64,000 nt of DNA from Strix aluco. Lineage: Eukaryota; Chordata; Aves; Strigiformes; Strigidae. The stretch's first letter is position 1. Each line of letters opens with the position of its first letter. The stretch lies in assembly GCF_031877795.1 (NCBI RefSeq), contig NC_133933.1, forward strand, positions 64,430,984 through 64,494,983, written 5' to 3'. Positions 11,160-22,600 of this stretch are shown piece by piece. The notes below the pieces were generated by a model, which had not been told where the DNA came from, ran no database searches, and saw only the letters and a program-made list of their open reading frames with translations. A program made the translations under genes and the position numbers.

Positions 11160-11284
11160 CAAAGCCTGTCTGGTGCTCTTCACAGCAAAGACACAGCAGG
11201 CAGCTTGTTCTTCACAAAACTTCATGTGCCTCTGTGCTGCAGCCTCATTAAATCTTCGTGAGCAGTGTGGACACTGAACATAGT
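11160..11284 (-). CDS. ZC2HC1B: ZC2HC1B exon: zinc finger 2
   Basis: This 125-base exon starts after GGTCAG and encodes (D)YVQ then CPHCSRRFNEAAAQRHMKFC, an intact C2HC finger, followed by EEQAA and a short tail ending RQAL before GTAAGT. In the damaged gene this exon lies downstream of the premature stop, yet all four zinc ligands remain, which points to recent inactivation. Confidence 0.85.
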
Positions 11285-13275
11285 CTGACCATAAGAAAGG
11301 AACAACTTGTGTCACAGTTTATACACTACAGGAGAAGAATTGCTCTGCTTTACTGGAATACTCAAGATATGGTTCAAAACCTGGCTCTATCAGCAGGTGA
11401 TCATGGTGAGTTCCCATCAGCTCCCAAAGTACAAACTTAGGAGAACTACAAAAACCTCCTCTGGAAAAGCATTTGGGATCCTAAAATACTATTAACCCAG
11501 CAACAGTAATTTCTTTCAGAAATAAATCCAGGGGATTAATAAAAGCAGATTTTATTATCTTTGTCCTATTCCTACCCCCAACCTCACAATCAACAAATCT
11601 GCATAAAAAGCATTATTTAAAATTCCGAGAGTAGTCAAAACCTATGATTCTAAGAATACTTTTGGTCATTAAGATCCCTATTTGGCAAAACACTGCTGAA
11701 GAAGCTGTGCCCTGCCAGATGAGGCACATCCAAGAGCCAGGTTTCTGGGTGTGAAGAAGCATTGTGAAGACCACACAGCAGTGCTTCCTGGAGTCATTTT
11801 TGATGGAGTTACAATCCCGCTTCTGCTAAAAGTTATTCAGCGACATTTACCACTGGTGCAGTTCTACTCGTTTCAATGACTGGTCAGTGTTCGTGGTCAA
11901 TGCAGTCATGCTCAGCCCTCACACTGCCCTTGCCATCCTCAGACCCTTCCTCCCTGCCCAGTGCCTTTTACAAAAGCAGCCCAAGTGTCCTTATCCTAAT
12001 ATTACAGATACAGTATATTTACAAATCATTTCTCTCAGTAACAGCCCAGAAAAGGTGGCCCAAGCAGCCACCAAAACCCAGTTCCAGACCAGCAGTGTGG
12101 GCAAAATGGTTCTGAATGCAGGGGAGCGGAGGACGAGACAGGGCAGATGCCTGGATTTGTGGGGCTAGCAGTGGGACCTGGCACTTCAGGGGAGAACGGG
12201 GAGCTTTGGGCTCTATTTGGAGGAGGAATGTCTCTCCCCTCCCCACAATCCATGTGCTTTCTCTCCAGTCCTGTAGTATAGAATATACATCCTGATTAGG
12301 ACTCTCAGCAATCTGTCTTTCCTAAAAGGCAGTTCTCTAATTCCTTTCTCCACAACTACCTCTGCTGTTGCACAACTCTGTTTCCTCCAAGAGGGAGGAG
12401 GAAAGGGAAGGGTCTGCTCCTAGAGTCAGTGGAGTCAGACAAGAAATAGCAGAGTCATTAAAGAATTCAGCAGTGGAAATGCAGAGAGGAGCTTCACCTC
12501 AGTCAAGGAAGGAAGATGTGGTCTGCTGCTTATGCTGCATTGCTGTCATCTAGAAGAGGAGAAAGGCTGAAATCATGGCAGCTGGTTCTGCTATCAGTCA
12601 CTAATTCCTGCTCTGGAAGTGAGCCCAGAGAGTCCCCCACTTCCCCCTCCCGCCCTCTGCCTTCCTAATGCAGGCGGGACTCCACTGAGACCCTTTCCAA
12701 GATTGCTCCCACATTTCATAAATCACATATCGTGAGAAATATTGGCTGTATGTGCATCTTTTTGGATCCGTAACTTCTAACACAGCAAGCTCTGTGCAGA
12801 GGCCACACCTGGTATTAGTAGTAAACCAGACCTGTCTTTTTCTAAATGACTTCCCTGTCTGCGCAGTTGGGTGGGGAAGGGGACAGCGGAAAAGCCACCA
12901 CATGGGAGTGTGGAAGTCTGTGTGCACTACAGTTGTTTTGAATGGTGAGGGGATGTATTTCACCCTCTGTTACACTAGAACACAAGCATCCTGACTCTTC
13001 TTCCAAAGCATTGTCTAACATCAGACCCCAACCTTGCTGCCTTTAAACTTAAAAGATACAGTTAGCCTTCTCTTCCTCCCCACCACCTCTGCATTGCACT
13101 CCTACTTAATTTAGTGAAGAAATACAGCTAAAACTAGAGAGTATGGAGGGAATTAATGTTCACGTTGTGTTGTGCTGGAGGGTGCAAAACTGAAGTCCAG
13201 CTGTGGATAATAAGAGGTCATTGCTTTACCAAAGATTAGTACAAGAACACTGGTAAGATAAAGTAGACCACAAAC

Positions 13276-13413
13276 CTGGATTGATGCTTGATGGGGGAGG
13301 AGGTGGAAGAGGGCAGCCCTCCTTCAGAGCTTTTTGACCTACTTGGCTGATCGAATAGTATTAATAAAATCCTCATGGTGCTGGCTCCAGTTAGATTTCT
13401 TCCCTGGCTGTTT
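13276..13413 (-). pseudogene. ZC2HC1B: ZC2HC1B exon with stop and frameshift
   Basis: The exon opens KQPGKKSNWSQHHEDFINTI then RSAK, matching the conserved linker, and is followed at once by TAG. After the damaged spot the neighbouring frame resumes the expected protein with ALKEGCPLPPPPPSSINP and joins the next exon correctly (G|AC = Asp). The donor is CCAG|GTTTG. Homology on both sides of the lesion shows this is a damaged exon, not a wrong exon boundary. Confidence 0.8.
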
Positions 13414-14309
13414 CTGTAATGGAAATAAAGGAAGACCAAAACTATATTTCCCCCTTGCAGGGGACAGGGGGAAATCTTAGAGTTCTCCCTTTCTGAGAAA
13501 AAGGAAAAATATTACAAACAAGAGAAATTTGATTTTTTGAAAGGCATAGGAAAGATGATTTTGCCCTTTGCTAAATAGAAAAAACACTATGACCAACACC
13601 TTCCATTCTCCTCCACTTGTCAGATTCTTCTTCTTGCTTTAAACCTTTGTGCACTTCTGTTTCCTTCCATAACTGATTTTAAAGGACATTTTACAATGGC
13701 AGTCTGCATGGATACCAAATCAGCAGTGATTTGGCATCTCTGGGTAAAATTATATACATTCATGTCCATGTGTATTCCCCTCCTCTTCAGCAACACATGA
13801 AAAAAAACTTGTTCCAGTAAGAGATTAAGTCTCTTTCCCTCCTGTAAATAAGTTCAATTCAAATACATTTTTAAACCCTTGAGTTCAATAGCAGTGAATC
13901 TCTGTAGCTTTATCTGTGGAAGATTTGGAGCTACTGACAGCTCTTAGGTTCAACCTGGGGCATTCATGCACCAACCACCTTGGATCACAGTCTCTTTCAG
14001 ATTTAATTGAAGAGGAAACTGTCAGAGACTTGTGTAGTCTTTAAAATACATACATGAACACTTCCTAGAAGAGCAGAGATGCTTATGCGCCCAGAGTAGT
14101 CACAGCACCTACTGGTTTGGATTCTGAATGGAGAAATATTCTCAAACACTAGCAGCACAGGGAGGGGGAGGAAAGAATTTGGCACTGAGTCAAACACATA
14201 TGTGAGACTCATCCACAACATCCAGGCTTTGTCCTCAGAGGAAGCAATACCATTACTGAATGAAAGACTTCATATGGAGGTAACACACATGCTTCAATTT
14301 TAACTACAC

Positions 14310-14423
14310 CTTTTGCAGGTGCTGCCTCTTCACAGCGGTGATTCCTCTTCCCTGCAGTCTCTGTTTCAAAGAGAACTTGCACTTCTTGTTGAAGACTTTT
14401 CTGCATATTGGATCATGTCTCAG
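14310..14423 (-). CDS. ZC2HC1B: ZC2HC1B exon: second half of zinc finger 1 and basic linker
   Basis: A 114-base exon, phase 0 to 0, bounded by CCCAG and GTGTAG. It starts LRHDPICRKVFNKK, giving the His and last Cys of finger one, and continues with SLKQRLQG and an ITAVK segment that match the human family member closely. Confidence 0.85.
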
Positions 14424-16416
14424 CTGGGATGCAAAGACAAAGAGTTGTTTATGGGTTGAAGTCATGCTTTGTTAGTGATGCTTCCTTACTCAGGCTTTAA
14501 AATTACTACTCCCAGAAGCAGGGAGCTAAAGCAGTATTTATTTCAGGTTCAATTTAACTCCTGCAGGAGTTCCACAAAACTTTAAAAATGCTGTCCAAGT
14601 ACAGCTGCAGTTCAACACAAATAAGAAATAGAAACCATTTCTAGTTTGTTCTGCTCAGGGATATGCTGGAGGCCAGTGCAAATAATGACTTGCAGAAAAG
14701 AACAGACTGAGTCTGTGAACAGGAATAGTCCCATTGGACTACTCCCCCCTTCACTTGTTTTTCTTTCTTCCTTGGTTAAGAGGGAGAACAGACTGATCCT
14801 GTTCAACGGGCTGATATTTACATTATTAGTTCTTTGAGTTGATAAGTATTCCAGACCAGGGGCTCCCCTGACAAGCAGCAGCACTGTCCATCCCATCAAC
14901 ACCACTGAAACAGCAATAGTCCCAGGCTGAAAGGGAACAGCTGCTTACCAGCACACATAACCTGACACCTCAGAAGGAAAACTAGGGATAACACCTGCAG
15001 CTGACAGCACAGGGAAATTTTAGGTAGATATCCAGTGCCAAATTTGTTGAAGAGCCACACCTCACAACAAAGGAGGTTTTAGCATTCAGAAGTGTCTCAG
15101 ATTTTAGCATCAACCTCAACTTTCCGCAACAGGATGGTCAATCACCTTTGTGAGGAACACCATGAAAGTGAGGAACAAACTAGGTCCTCTCTCTTGTAAC
15201 TGTGGATCACACCTATTTGAGCCCATCTGCAGCTGGTAAATGAAACACTCCATTCCTATCTTCCTTTGCTTACTCCCCATTTCCAGTTCTCAGTTATTCT
15301 TCTTGATCTTCTCATTAATTTCTCTATGCCATCCACTGTCTTCCCATAGGAGTTAAGCAGCTGCCTGAGCAAGGCATTTTGGTTACTGCTCAGCTGGGCC
15401 AAAAAGCACCCCATTCTACTACAACACACATTTCTAAATTCTTGTCTCCCTTTGAACATTTCTACTTATGTGCTTCAGGTCCTTACCTTCTGTTTCTAGA
15501 CATTTTTGACAGCAAACTTGAGAGGAGGATTTCTCTGCTGGACCAAGATCGCAACAGATACCTGTGTCTTGCTCACCAAGGAGCATACCAATTCTGCATC
15601 ATTGGGACAGAGAGGCATTACAGGACTTGTATCTCATGCTAGTCATAGTGACAAGAAACCTTCTGCCTCCCTCAGAACGTAGATAGCTGTCTTTTCAAAT
15701 GATTTTGCTAGATTAAACCATCACATTCTTCATGCATCTGATCCGAGATACCAGACACAGAACTACTAACACAGGGTAGTTCCACCTTCATCTTAGCACT
15801 CATAGTAGCTCCATCTTACAGTGTATTTTTCTTGTCTATTTTTTTTCTTGCTAAATCAGTTTTCAGTTCTATTGCAGAGCTGATCTGATCTACTACAGAG
15901 CCACAGAATCAAACTGAGGAGGAAAGGGATGCGTGCAGATCTCCCCCTTGCAGAAACACCCCGTAGTTGGGTTGTGCCAGGGCAAACAGTGCAGCCACCC
16001 ATTCAGTTTGCAATCCAGGGATCAGTGAAGTAAAGGGGAATCTTTTCATTCACTTCAGCAGGCTTTGGAACAGAGCCTGGTGCCCGCATTATGCTGTCAA
16101 ACGGACTACTTATCAGATGGTTTATTAGTCTATTTTTCCCAGGAAGCCTGAAATAAATTCTGCCTAGAAACCTGGAACACAAAAGGAAGCTTCAGGTTAG
16201 TAATTTATGTCTCACCAAGAGGAAATACATTATTTTAAATGCAATATATGGTAAACACCTGGTTTTGGACAAGCAGGTAAATTAAGATAATCTGCAGTCT
16301 TGCACTAAGTCACAATATTTCTGTGCATGTTCATTAATTATCTAATCAAGTTCACTAATGAAAGCAGTTATTAGATCATTTGGTCTTTTAAACACAAAAG
16401 AAGAGTTTTGTTTTAC

Positions 16417-16481
16417 CAGAACATCTTGTGCAAAATGTCTTCCACAGATTGAACAAGGAACCATATCTTGACTTCGGGCAG
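16417..16481 (-). CDS. ZC2HC1B: ZC2HC1B exon: first half of zinc finger 1
   Basis: This 65-base exon begins with two bases completing a codon and encodes ARSQDMVPCSICGRHFAQDV plus a final Leu, then GTAAAA. It carries the CxxC pair of finger one, and the His/Cys pair is in the next exon. The family start codon should be in an exon further upstream, which I could not identify. Confidence 0.8.
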
Positions 16482-19400
16482 CTGTGTAAAATTCAAACCA
16501 TGCAAGTCTTGGTTATGCAGTACAGGATGGTTTGACTACAGCAGAGTCAGTGTTTGGACTGAACCCTTGCTGATACAGTATTACATTGGCAGAAAGGGGC
16601 ATCTACAGTCATGTGCCAGGGCTCCCTCTGGCAGAACTACCTTATTTATCTTGTTGCTGTGAAGCACAAGCTCTCTTTACTATGAAGGACAGCTTTATGT
16701 TTTCCACATGACAGCTCAGGCATGTCTTTTCACAATGACATCACAGTTGGGCAAGGAGATGATGGAAGTACTCAGGTTCATCATGGCCTAAATTCAGAGA
16801 GGGGGGCTGGGAAGCAAGAGCAGACAGTCTGCACCCAGATTTATTCCACTTCGTTTGTAAGTCATCAAGAGCTAGCGATGACCAGTAGTGGGTAAACCAT
16901 CGCTACTCGAGAAAGTAGCAGGTGTCACCCTAAGTGTGACATGATCTTCATTCTTATGACAGAACATTTCCATGACGTGCTAAACAGCATTCTAAGACAA
17001 TCTTACTTTGTAGATGTCAAAGTTGTGGGGATTTGTTTTTAAATCAGTAATTTTTTTATAGCCTTTCTGTCTCGAATAGCTGTCACATATTCTCGTTTCA
17101 TAGCAGGGACATTACTTGTATTAAACAAAACCAGCTTTTAGGAAAACTTGAATAACAAAGAGCCTTTTTCATGAGACTTGTAACCTAGCAGGAAAGACTT
17201 CTCGTTTAAGTGTTCCTTACCTGCTCTTGCTGAAACAAAAGAAATCCTTAGTCTTGCTGAGCAGATGTGCAACTGCTTTTGTTCCTTACCTCTTCCTTCA
17301 GATTTTATCATACTCCAAGGCACAGAGTTAAGGTTACTACAGTGTTTCATCAATTACAAGTGTAGAGGAACAAAGCAATTCCATAACCTTTTTGACTCTT
17401 ATTCTATTGCCTCTGTTGAAATGTCTTTCCACTTTTGCTCCCAAGCAACATCCTTCTGTGTGTCTGTGCTTAGTCCAGACTATACTCTTCCTTTCAAGCA
17501 TCTTCCTTTGCCTCCCCCATCTCTTTTATTCTGTTCTCATTCCCTCAAGGTTTTGACTGATACAGCTTTTTTCTTTTTTTAAAAAGAATTAAAAAAGGTA
17601 CAAGCACAGATCACAGAATCAGCAATGAGAAGTCAGGAAAAAGGACAATTTGCCACAGATTAGTTACTTCAGACACGTACAACAGCAGATGAGTTAAGGA
17701 CTAGTAAAGAACATGTGCATTGTCTTTAGTAAAAGATTTTCCTTTTCAGTAAATGACAAAATCACATTCCGCCCAAACCACTGAACAGCATCTGTTACTC
17801 ACTTGTTCCATTTAACTCCTTTCCTGGTATCTGACTCATCTCAATAGAATGGTTTCTCAAATTTCCTCTTCTGCCTTGTTGTCAGGAGTCATGAGTACTA
17901 GGGGGTCAGCCTTCATTACTCAAAAGCTCACAATTCAAGTTACCACGCATCAGCAATTACATAAGTGACAATTATGACACAGGCAGAACCTGCTTAAGCC
18001 TGTGAACCATACGAAAACTAGTACAGATACCAGCTAAATGAAAACCCTGAAACTTGTTCCAATCTTAGACAATTTCTACCGATTTGGTTAACATAGGCTC
18101 TTGAACAATCTTAGAAAACAAAGGCTTAATCCAGATCTGAATACTGTATCGACACTTCTGTTTTCTGATCAGTGATCAAGAGACTTGTAGACTTAAATGC
18201 CCATTTCCTACTCCAAAACCACGTTACTTTATGCCTTCTTCCAATAAAAACCAGTACTTTGAATTGTTTCTGTACACTAAAAGGCCTCATCAGTCCTTCT
18301 GTTCGCTTGTCTCCATCTAGTATTCACAAAACTATTTATGGAATATTTAAGACGCTTTGAATTTAGTAGTAGTCAAGCCACTCTACTGATGTCTTGGTTA
18401 CTGTGTTCCTTACCAGAAAAAAGGTCAACTTGACACCCAAAGGCGTGGTCAGTCTGTAAGTCCTAAAGACCAAAAGCCGAGGGTTTCTTATGAATGCAGA
18501 AGGATTCAGAAGGATTGACTACAAATCCTATTAATTTCTTTCACATGTACGGATTGGTCACAATCAGAGTAATTCACAGGCACAGTAGAGACATTTAAGA
18601 TCACACCAAGCCTAAAGATACTGGCCCTCTGCTCATCTTCAGAAAGTTTCTGCAACAACTGCAGGTCTTAAGTTTGTTATTTCAGTGAAACCAAACTGAA
18701 TGCAAGACCCAAAGAACAGTTATTTCTGGAAAATTAAGACAATGGCTATCTGCAACATACAGTATTTTTCTAAGTATCTGCTGTTTTGTTTGCCATACTA
18801 CTTAGGCTGAGTACTTTCAGCAAAGCTGATTTCAGCAGCAACAGTAAGGGTCACTGACTACTGTAACCACAACACTTGTTGCAACAGATGCTATTTGCTA
18901 AAAAATGTAAAACTCAGGTTAGGTAACAGCGATGTCTAGCTACACAACAGCTTTTCAGACACCTGTTTACAAAAGATTATTCTACATCTTTCATAATAGT
19001 ACCCAAACAATAAATTACCAACCTAGAAATGAACTACGGAGTGGGTGAAAACTCCTTGACTTACAAAAATATCAAAATATGTATTTAACCATCAGTATAA
19101 GACAGAGAAAACATAAATGGATATACTGCTTTGTAAATTGAATAATTTAATAGGAGACTAACTGGATCAAATCTGTAGGATTCTGATTTGCTGAATACAT
19201 TCCACAAATATATATATAAAACTTTGTCCAGTGATAGCTTGTAAGAAAAATATTTTTTTACAATTTTAATATATTTCTAATGTAATGAAACTTTGCAACA
19301 GCTGCCATGTCACTCATGACAGAATAGACATCACTAATACATTGTTTTATGTATAACTTCATTTCAGAAAGAATGACAAGTTACTGGTTCTTGTTACAGT

Positions 19401-19505
19401 AATATCTGAATGACCCTCTTTGAGCATCACTGTCAAAGCTATGATTGGCAGTTCTCTTCTCAATGAAAACGTAAGGATGTTTCCACAGTAAGTTCCTCAG
19501 TTTCA
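16482..19505. other. Between ZC2HC1B exons and the LTV1 stop codon; no exon recognised
   Basis: This stretch should contain the LTV1 3' untranslated region and the ZC2HC1B promoter and first exon. Two ATTAAA-type polyadenylation signals for LTV1 lie at 19269-19264 and 19151-19146 (minus strand), about 240 and 360 bases after its stop. No CpG island and no convincing ZC2HC1B start exon were seen. Confidence 0.4.
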
Positions 19506-19619
19506 TCAAGACAGCTTCAGTCCTTGAACGTTTTGTTTCAGATTGAGCAACTCTTTTTCTTGTCTCGTTTTCTCCAATTTAAAGACTAGCTTGTTGGCTT
19601 TCTTCTCCATTCTGCGTTC
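19506..19619 (-). CDS. LTV1: LTV1 exon 11, C-terminus (residues 436-472)
   Basis: Starts after GCACAG in phase 0 and encodes ERRMEKKANKLVFKLEKTRQ then EKELLNLKQNVQGLKLS and TGA at 19508-19506. This is a lysine-rich helix matching the human C-terminus. Confidence 0.95.
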   Translation of the reverse strand, partial: ERRMEKKANKLVFKLEKTRQEKELLNLKQNVQGLKLS

Positions 19620-22600
19620 CTGTGCATACGAATAATTACAAATTTACAAAACAGGCATAACATGCAAAAAGAAACCATTCTAATTAAAAGTTCTAGATCA
19701 TGAAAAGAGCAGCAATCTGCACAACAGTATTATTTACGGCACTAAGTATTAGTAGTCAAATTAATATGTGTACCACCAAGATTATAATTTTTAATTAGCT
19801 GAATCTTCTAATACGCTGACAATTTCTGTTCCTAACTAAAACAACTAGTATATCATTGTGGCCAATTAGATTTTCCACATTTCTTTCAGAGACTTTTCAC
19901 TTTGGGTGATCTGAAACATCGTAACTGTTTTCTTTGCTTCCCTAAATAATAAGGGAATGAGGGCTCCTTCTGAAGCTATCTATGTAATGGTGGCCACAAT
20001 AAGAGACCCAAAATTTCTGTATCAGAAATTAGGATGACAAAATTATGATGTTAATTTTCTTTCCAGTAGATTTTTTTTTTTAAGAAGCAATAATTAGTCT
20101 TTTTAGACCAGCAAGTTTTTCCCATTAATTTCCAGACACAAGAACAAGTCAGCTTTAAAAAAAGTTTGCAAGACAGAATTCAGATAATGTTACAAGTTTT
20201 TTCAGGGTTTTATTTTAAATAAGGCATACCTTTCGCTCCTCTTTTATTGCCTGTTTTCTAGCTTTGCGATCCTCTTTGCTCTCATCTTTGGAACGGGGCT
20301 GTGTTGATGCTCTTGGCAGGTCACTGCCATTTATCATTTGCATGCGTTCTATCTGCTTAGCAGTAAGAGCTCTCTGAGGCAAAATATGTAGAGGAATTCC
20401 AGTCTTCTGGGAAATTTTTATTGGTTTGGGCTAAAATAGAGAGCGCATATGTATTAATGGTCCCTAGCTTTCTCTCCAAGAAATGCACACTGCACTGCCT
20501 TATCAATGTAAAAACATAAGATTCAGATTTAACAGTAATAAACATGTAAGTTTCCTCATAGTATTTTTTTCCCCTCAGAAAAATGCACATTAATCCTAAA
20601 GTAAGAAATCAAACACGTCTGTGAACAGAATCTGGCCTCCCAGAACAAGAAGAAAATGCCTCCCTTTTTTTTTCAGTAACATTTAAATAAAAGAACTTAA
20701 GTAGGCACTTAATATTCCTTTCTAAGCTTTCAAGAAAAAGGTTTCCTTTCAAAATCTGGAACATCAAGCTGTGGTCTAATGATGGGGAACATCTGAAAGG
20801 CCAAAAAACTAGAAAAAATTGTTTCAAACTGTAGAAGGGAAATAGAAGCCTATTTTCAAGAAAAAAACCCTAATATGTGGTTGAGAGAAACAGGTTACAC
20901 AAAGGTGATCACAGATAAAAAGAAAGTAAATTCCTTGCTCTCTAAGTTTCTGCCCAGCTATTACAGAAATTTTGAACTTACTCATTTTTCCTTCTAATAG
21001 GAAAAAAAAAATAAATATCCAAACCCTTCTTCAGTGAAGAATACCAGAGGCTAACACCTCCCCCCCCAAGTCTCTCTTCTGCTCCCTCCTTCTTTTACGA
21101 ACAGATATCCACTGAGAAAACAATCACTTCTGTCTCAAGTTTTCCCAGGCCAGGGTGTTACTCAGAATAAGTTTAATGATTTTACCTTTGATGGCTCCTT
21201 AATAAGCGTTGGGTGATTATATAAGTTTGAATATGTACCTAGGTCACAAAGGAAAAAAAAAAGTAGTGAAGAAAGGCTTGCAAGTAGAAATTAGGTAAAT
21301 TTATTATGAATTGTACTACCACTTAGCCTTTGAAAATTCCTGCTGTTGTGCTCCAGCAGCATAAACCATTTTGCTTAAAGCACTGTTACAAAGTTCTGAG
21401 ATTGTCTATCATTTACTTTGAAATCCTAGGAACAAACAAGCAAACTCCAAAATACTTACTCAAAATGGATTCGCAATCCCACTTCTCTTTTGGTTCCTCA
21501 ATAACTACAGCTACTATTTCTTCCTTTTCTTCTTCACTTTGTTCATTCACAGGAGAGTCTATATCTTCGCAGGGTTCAAGAGCATCCAGTTTCACACAAC
21601 TTTGAAGAAGTACAGAGAAGAGAAAAAATAAGGTTCATCTTTACTTGAAAATGTGTACGTAAGTAAATCCAGTCTCCCCTCAGTAAAATCCCAAACCAAA
21701 GAAAGCTACTCCCACTGAAATTTGCAGCAAAATTAAGTTTCCTTAAGTAAGCATCCCCAAAATAAACTGAATCATTAGGACAAGAGACACAGTCAACAAA
21801 AGAAGTACTTCTGCATTTCAAAAGTATGTGGCACACAATATTTGTGACTGAAAGGCAGGAAGAGAAGGGGATATACTTTTTAGTTGTAAGCAAGGCAGAT
21901 ATAGAGGGGATTATGTACTCTGCTACTGACCTGTCATCTTTCAGTACAAGGGACACATTACTGTATCTTTCAAACAGGAAACACAAGACTAATGTGACAA
22001 CATTTAGCCATTTAACTTTAGAGTAATATCACTTGCTTTAAGACAAAATGAATATACTGTGGAAATGCAGTCTTACACTGACGTGGGGTTGCTTTATAAG
22101 CACTGACTTCTGCAGTGCTCCAAACAGTGGTACCCATGCAACAGTCACCTGCAAGTTTATTATCACATAACTAGGTATACAGTGGAATCAGCTGCATGCC
22201 AGCACGACAGAATACACTTGGCTACAGAGTCTGTTAAAAATGTAAGCAAATGTGTAAGGAGAAAGGTAAGTTACACTAAAAAGGGAAAGGAAGAATGCCT
22301 CCAGATATTACTTGCACTAAATTCAGCACAATTATACAAAAGAGGCATAATCTCACATAAACCAAAAAAATGCCTCCACTTAATTTTATCATCTCAGAAG
22401 TTAAGATTGACATTTGGTGACATAAAAAAAAAAATGGGTAACACTCATACGTAGCTGCTTTTATTATGGGACGTAATCATTGAGTATGTGAAATGGAAAC
22501 AACATACTCAAACTTTCAGTATAAACACAGGATTACATAACTCCTTATGTGAAACAGTACTTCTGGGAATACATACTTCTTTGCTTTTTCTTTGTAGTAA

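Larger units (their letters stand above)
11160..16481 (-). pseudogene. ZC2HC1B: ZC2HC1B (zinc finger C2HC-type 1B), four exons seen, probably inactivated
   Basis: Four minus-strand exons (16417-16481, 14310-14423, 13276-13413, 11160-11284) reproduce the order of the ZC2HC1 family: a first C2HC finger split over two exons, a basic linker, the SNWxxxHEDFI motif, a proline run, then the second finger. Both fingers keep C-x2-C-x11-H-x3-C. Splice sites are all AG/GT. The third exon, however, has an in-frame TAG (13341-13339) and is 138 bases long, where the flanking phases (0 before, 1 after) require 3n+1. A single-base loss in the A run at 13331-13335 would explain this. A product would keep finger one and lose finger two. 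Its place downstream of LTV1 matches human gene order. The first and last exons were not found. The role of the family is unknown. A sequencing error remains possible. Confidence 0.8.

Noticed and set aside
12601-12963. 120-codon minus-strand frame inside ZC2HC1B intron sequence
   Set aside because: It does not match ZC2HC1B, and the exons on either side join in a consistent phase without it. No family recognised.
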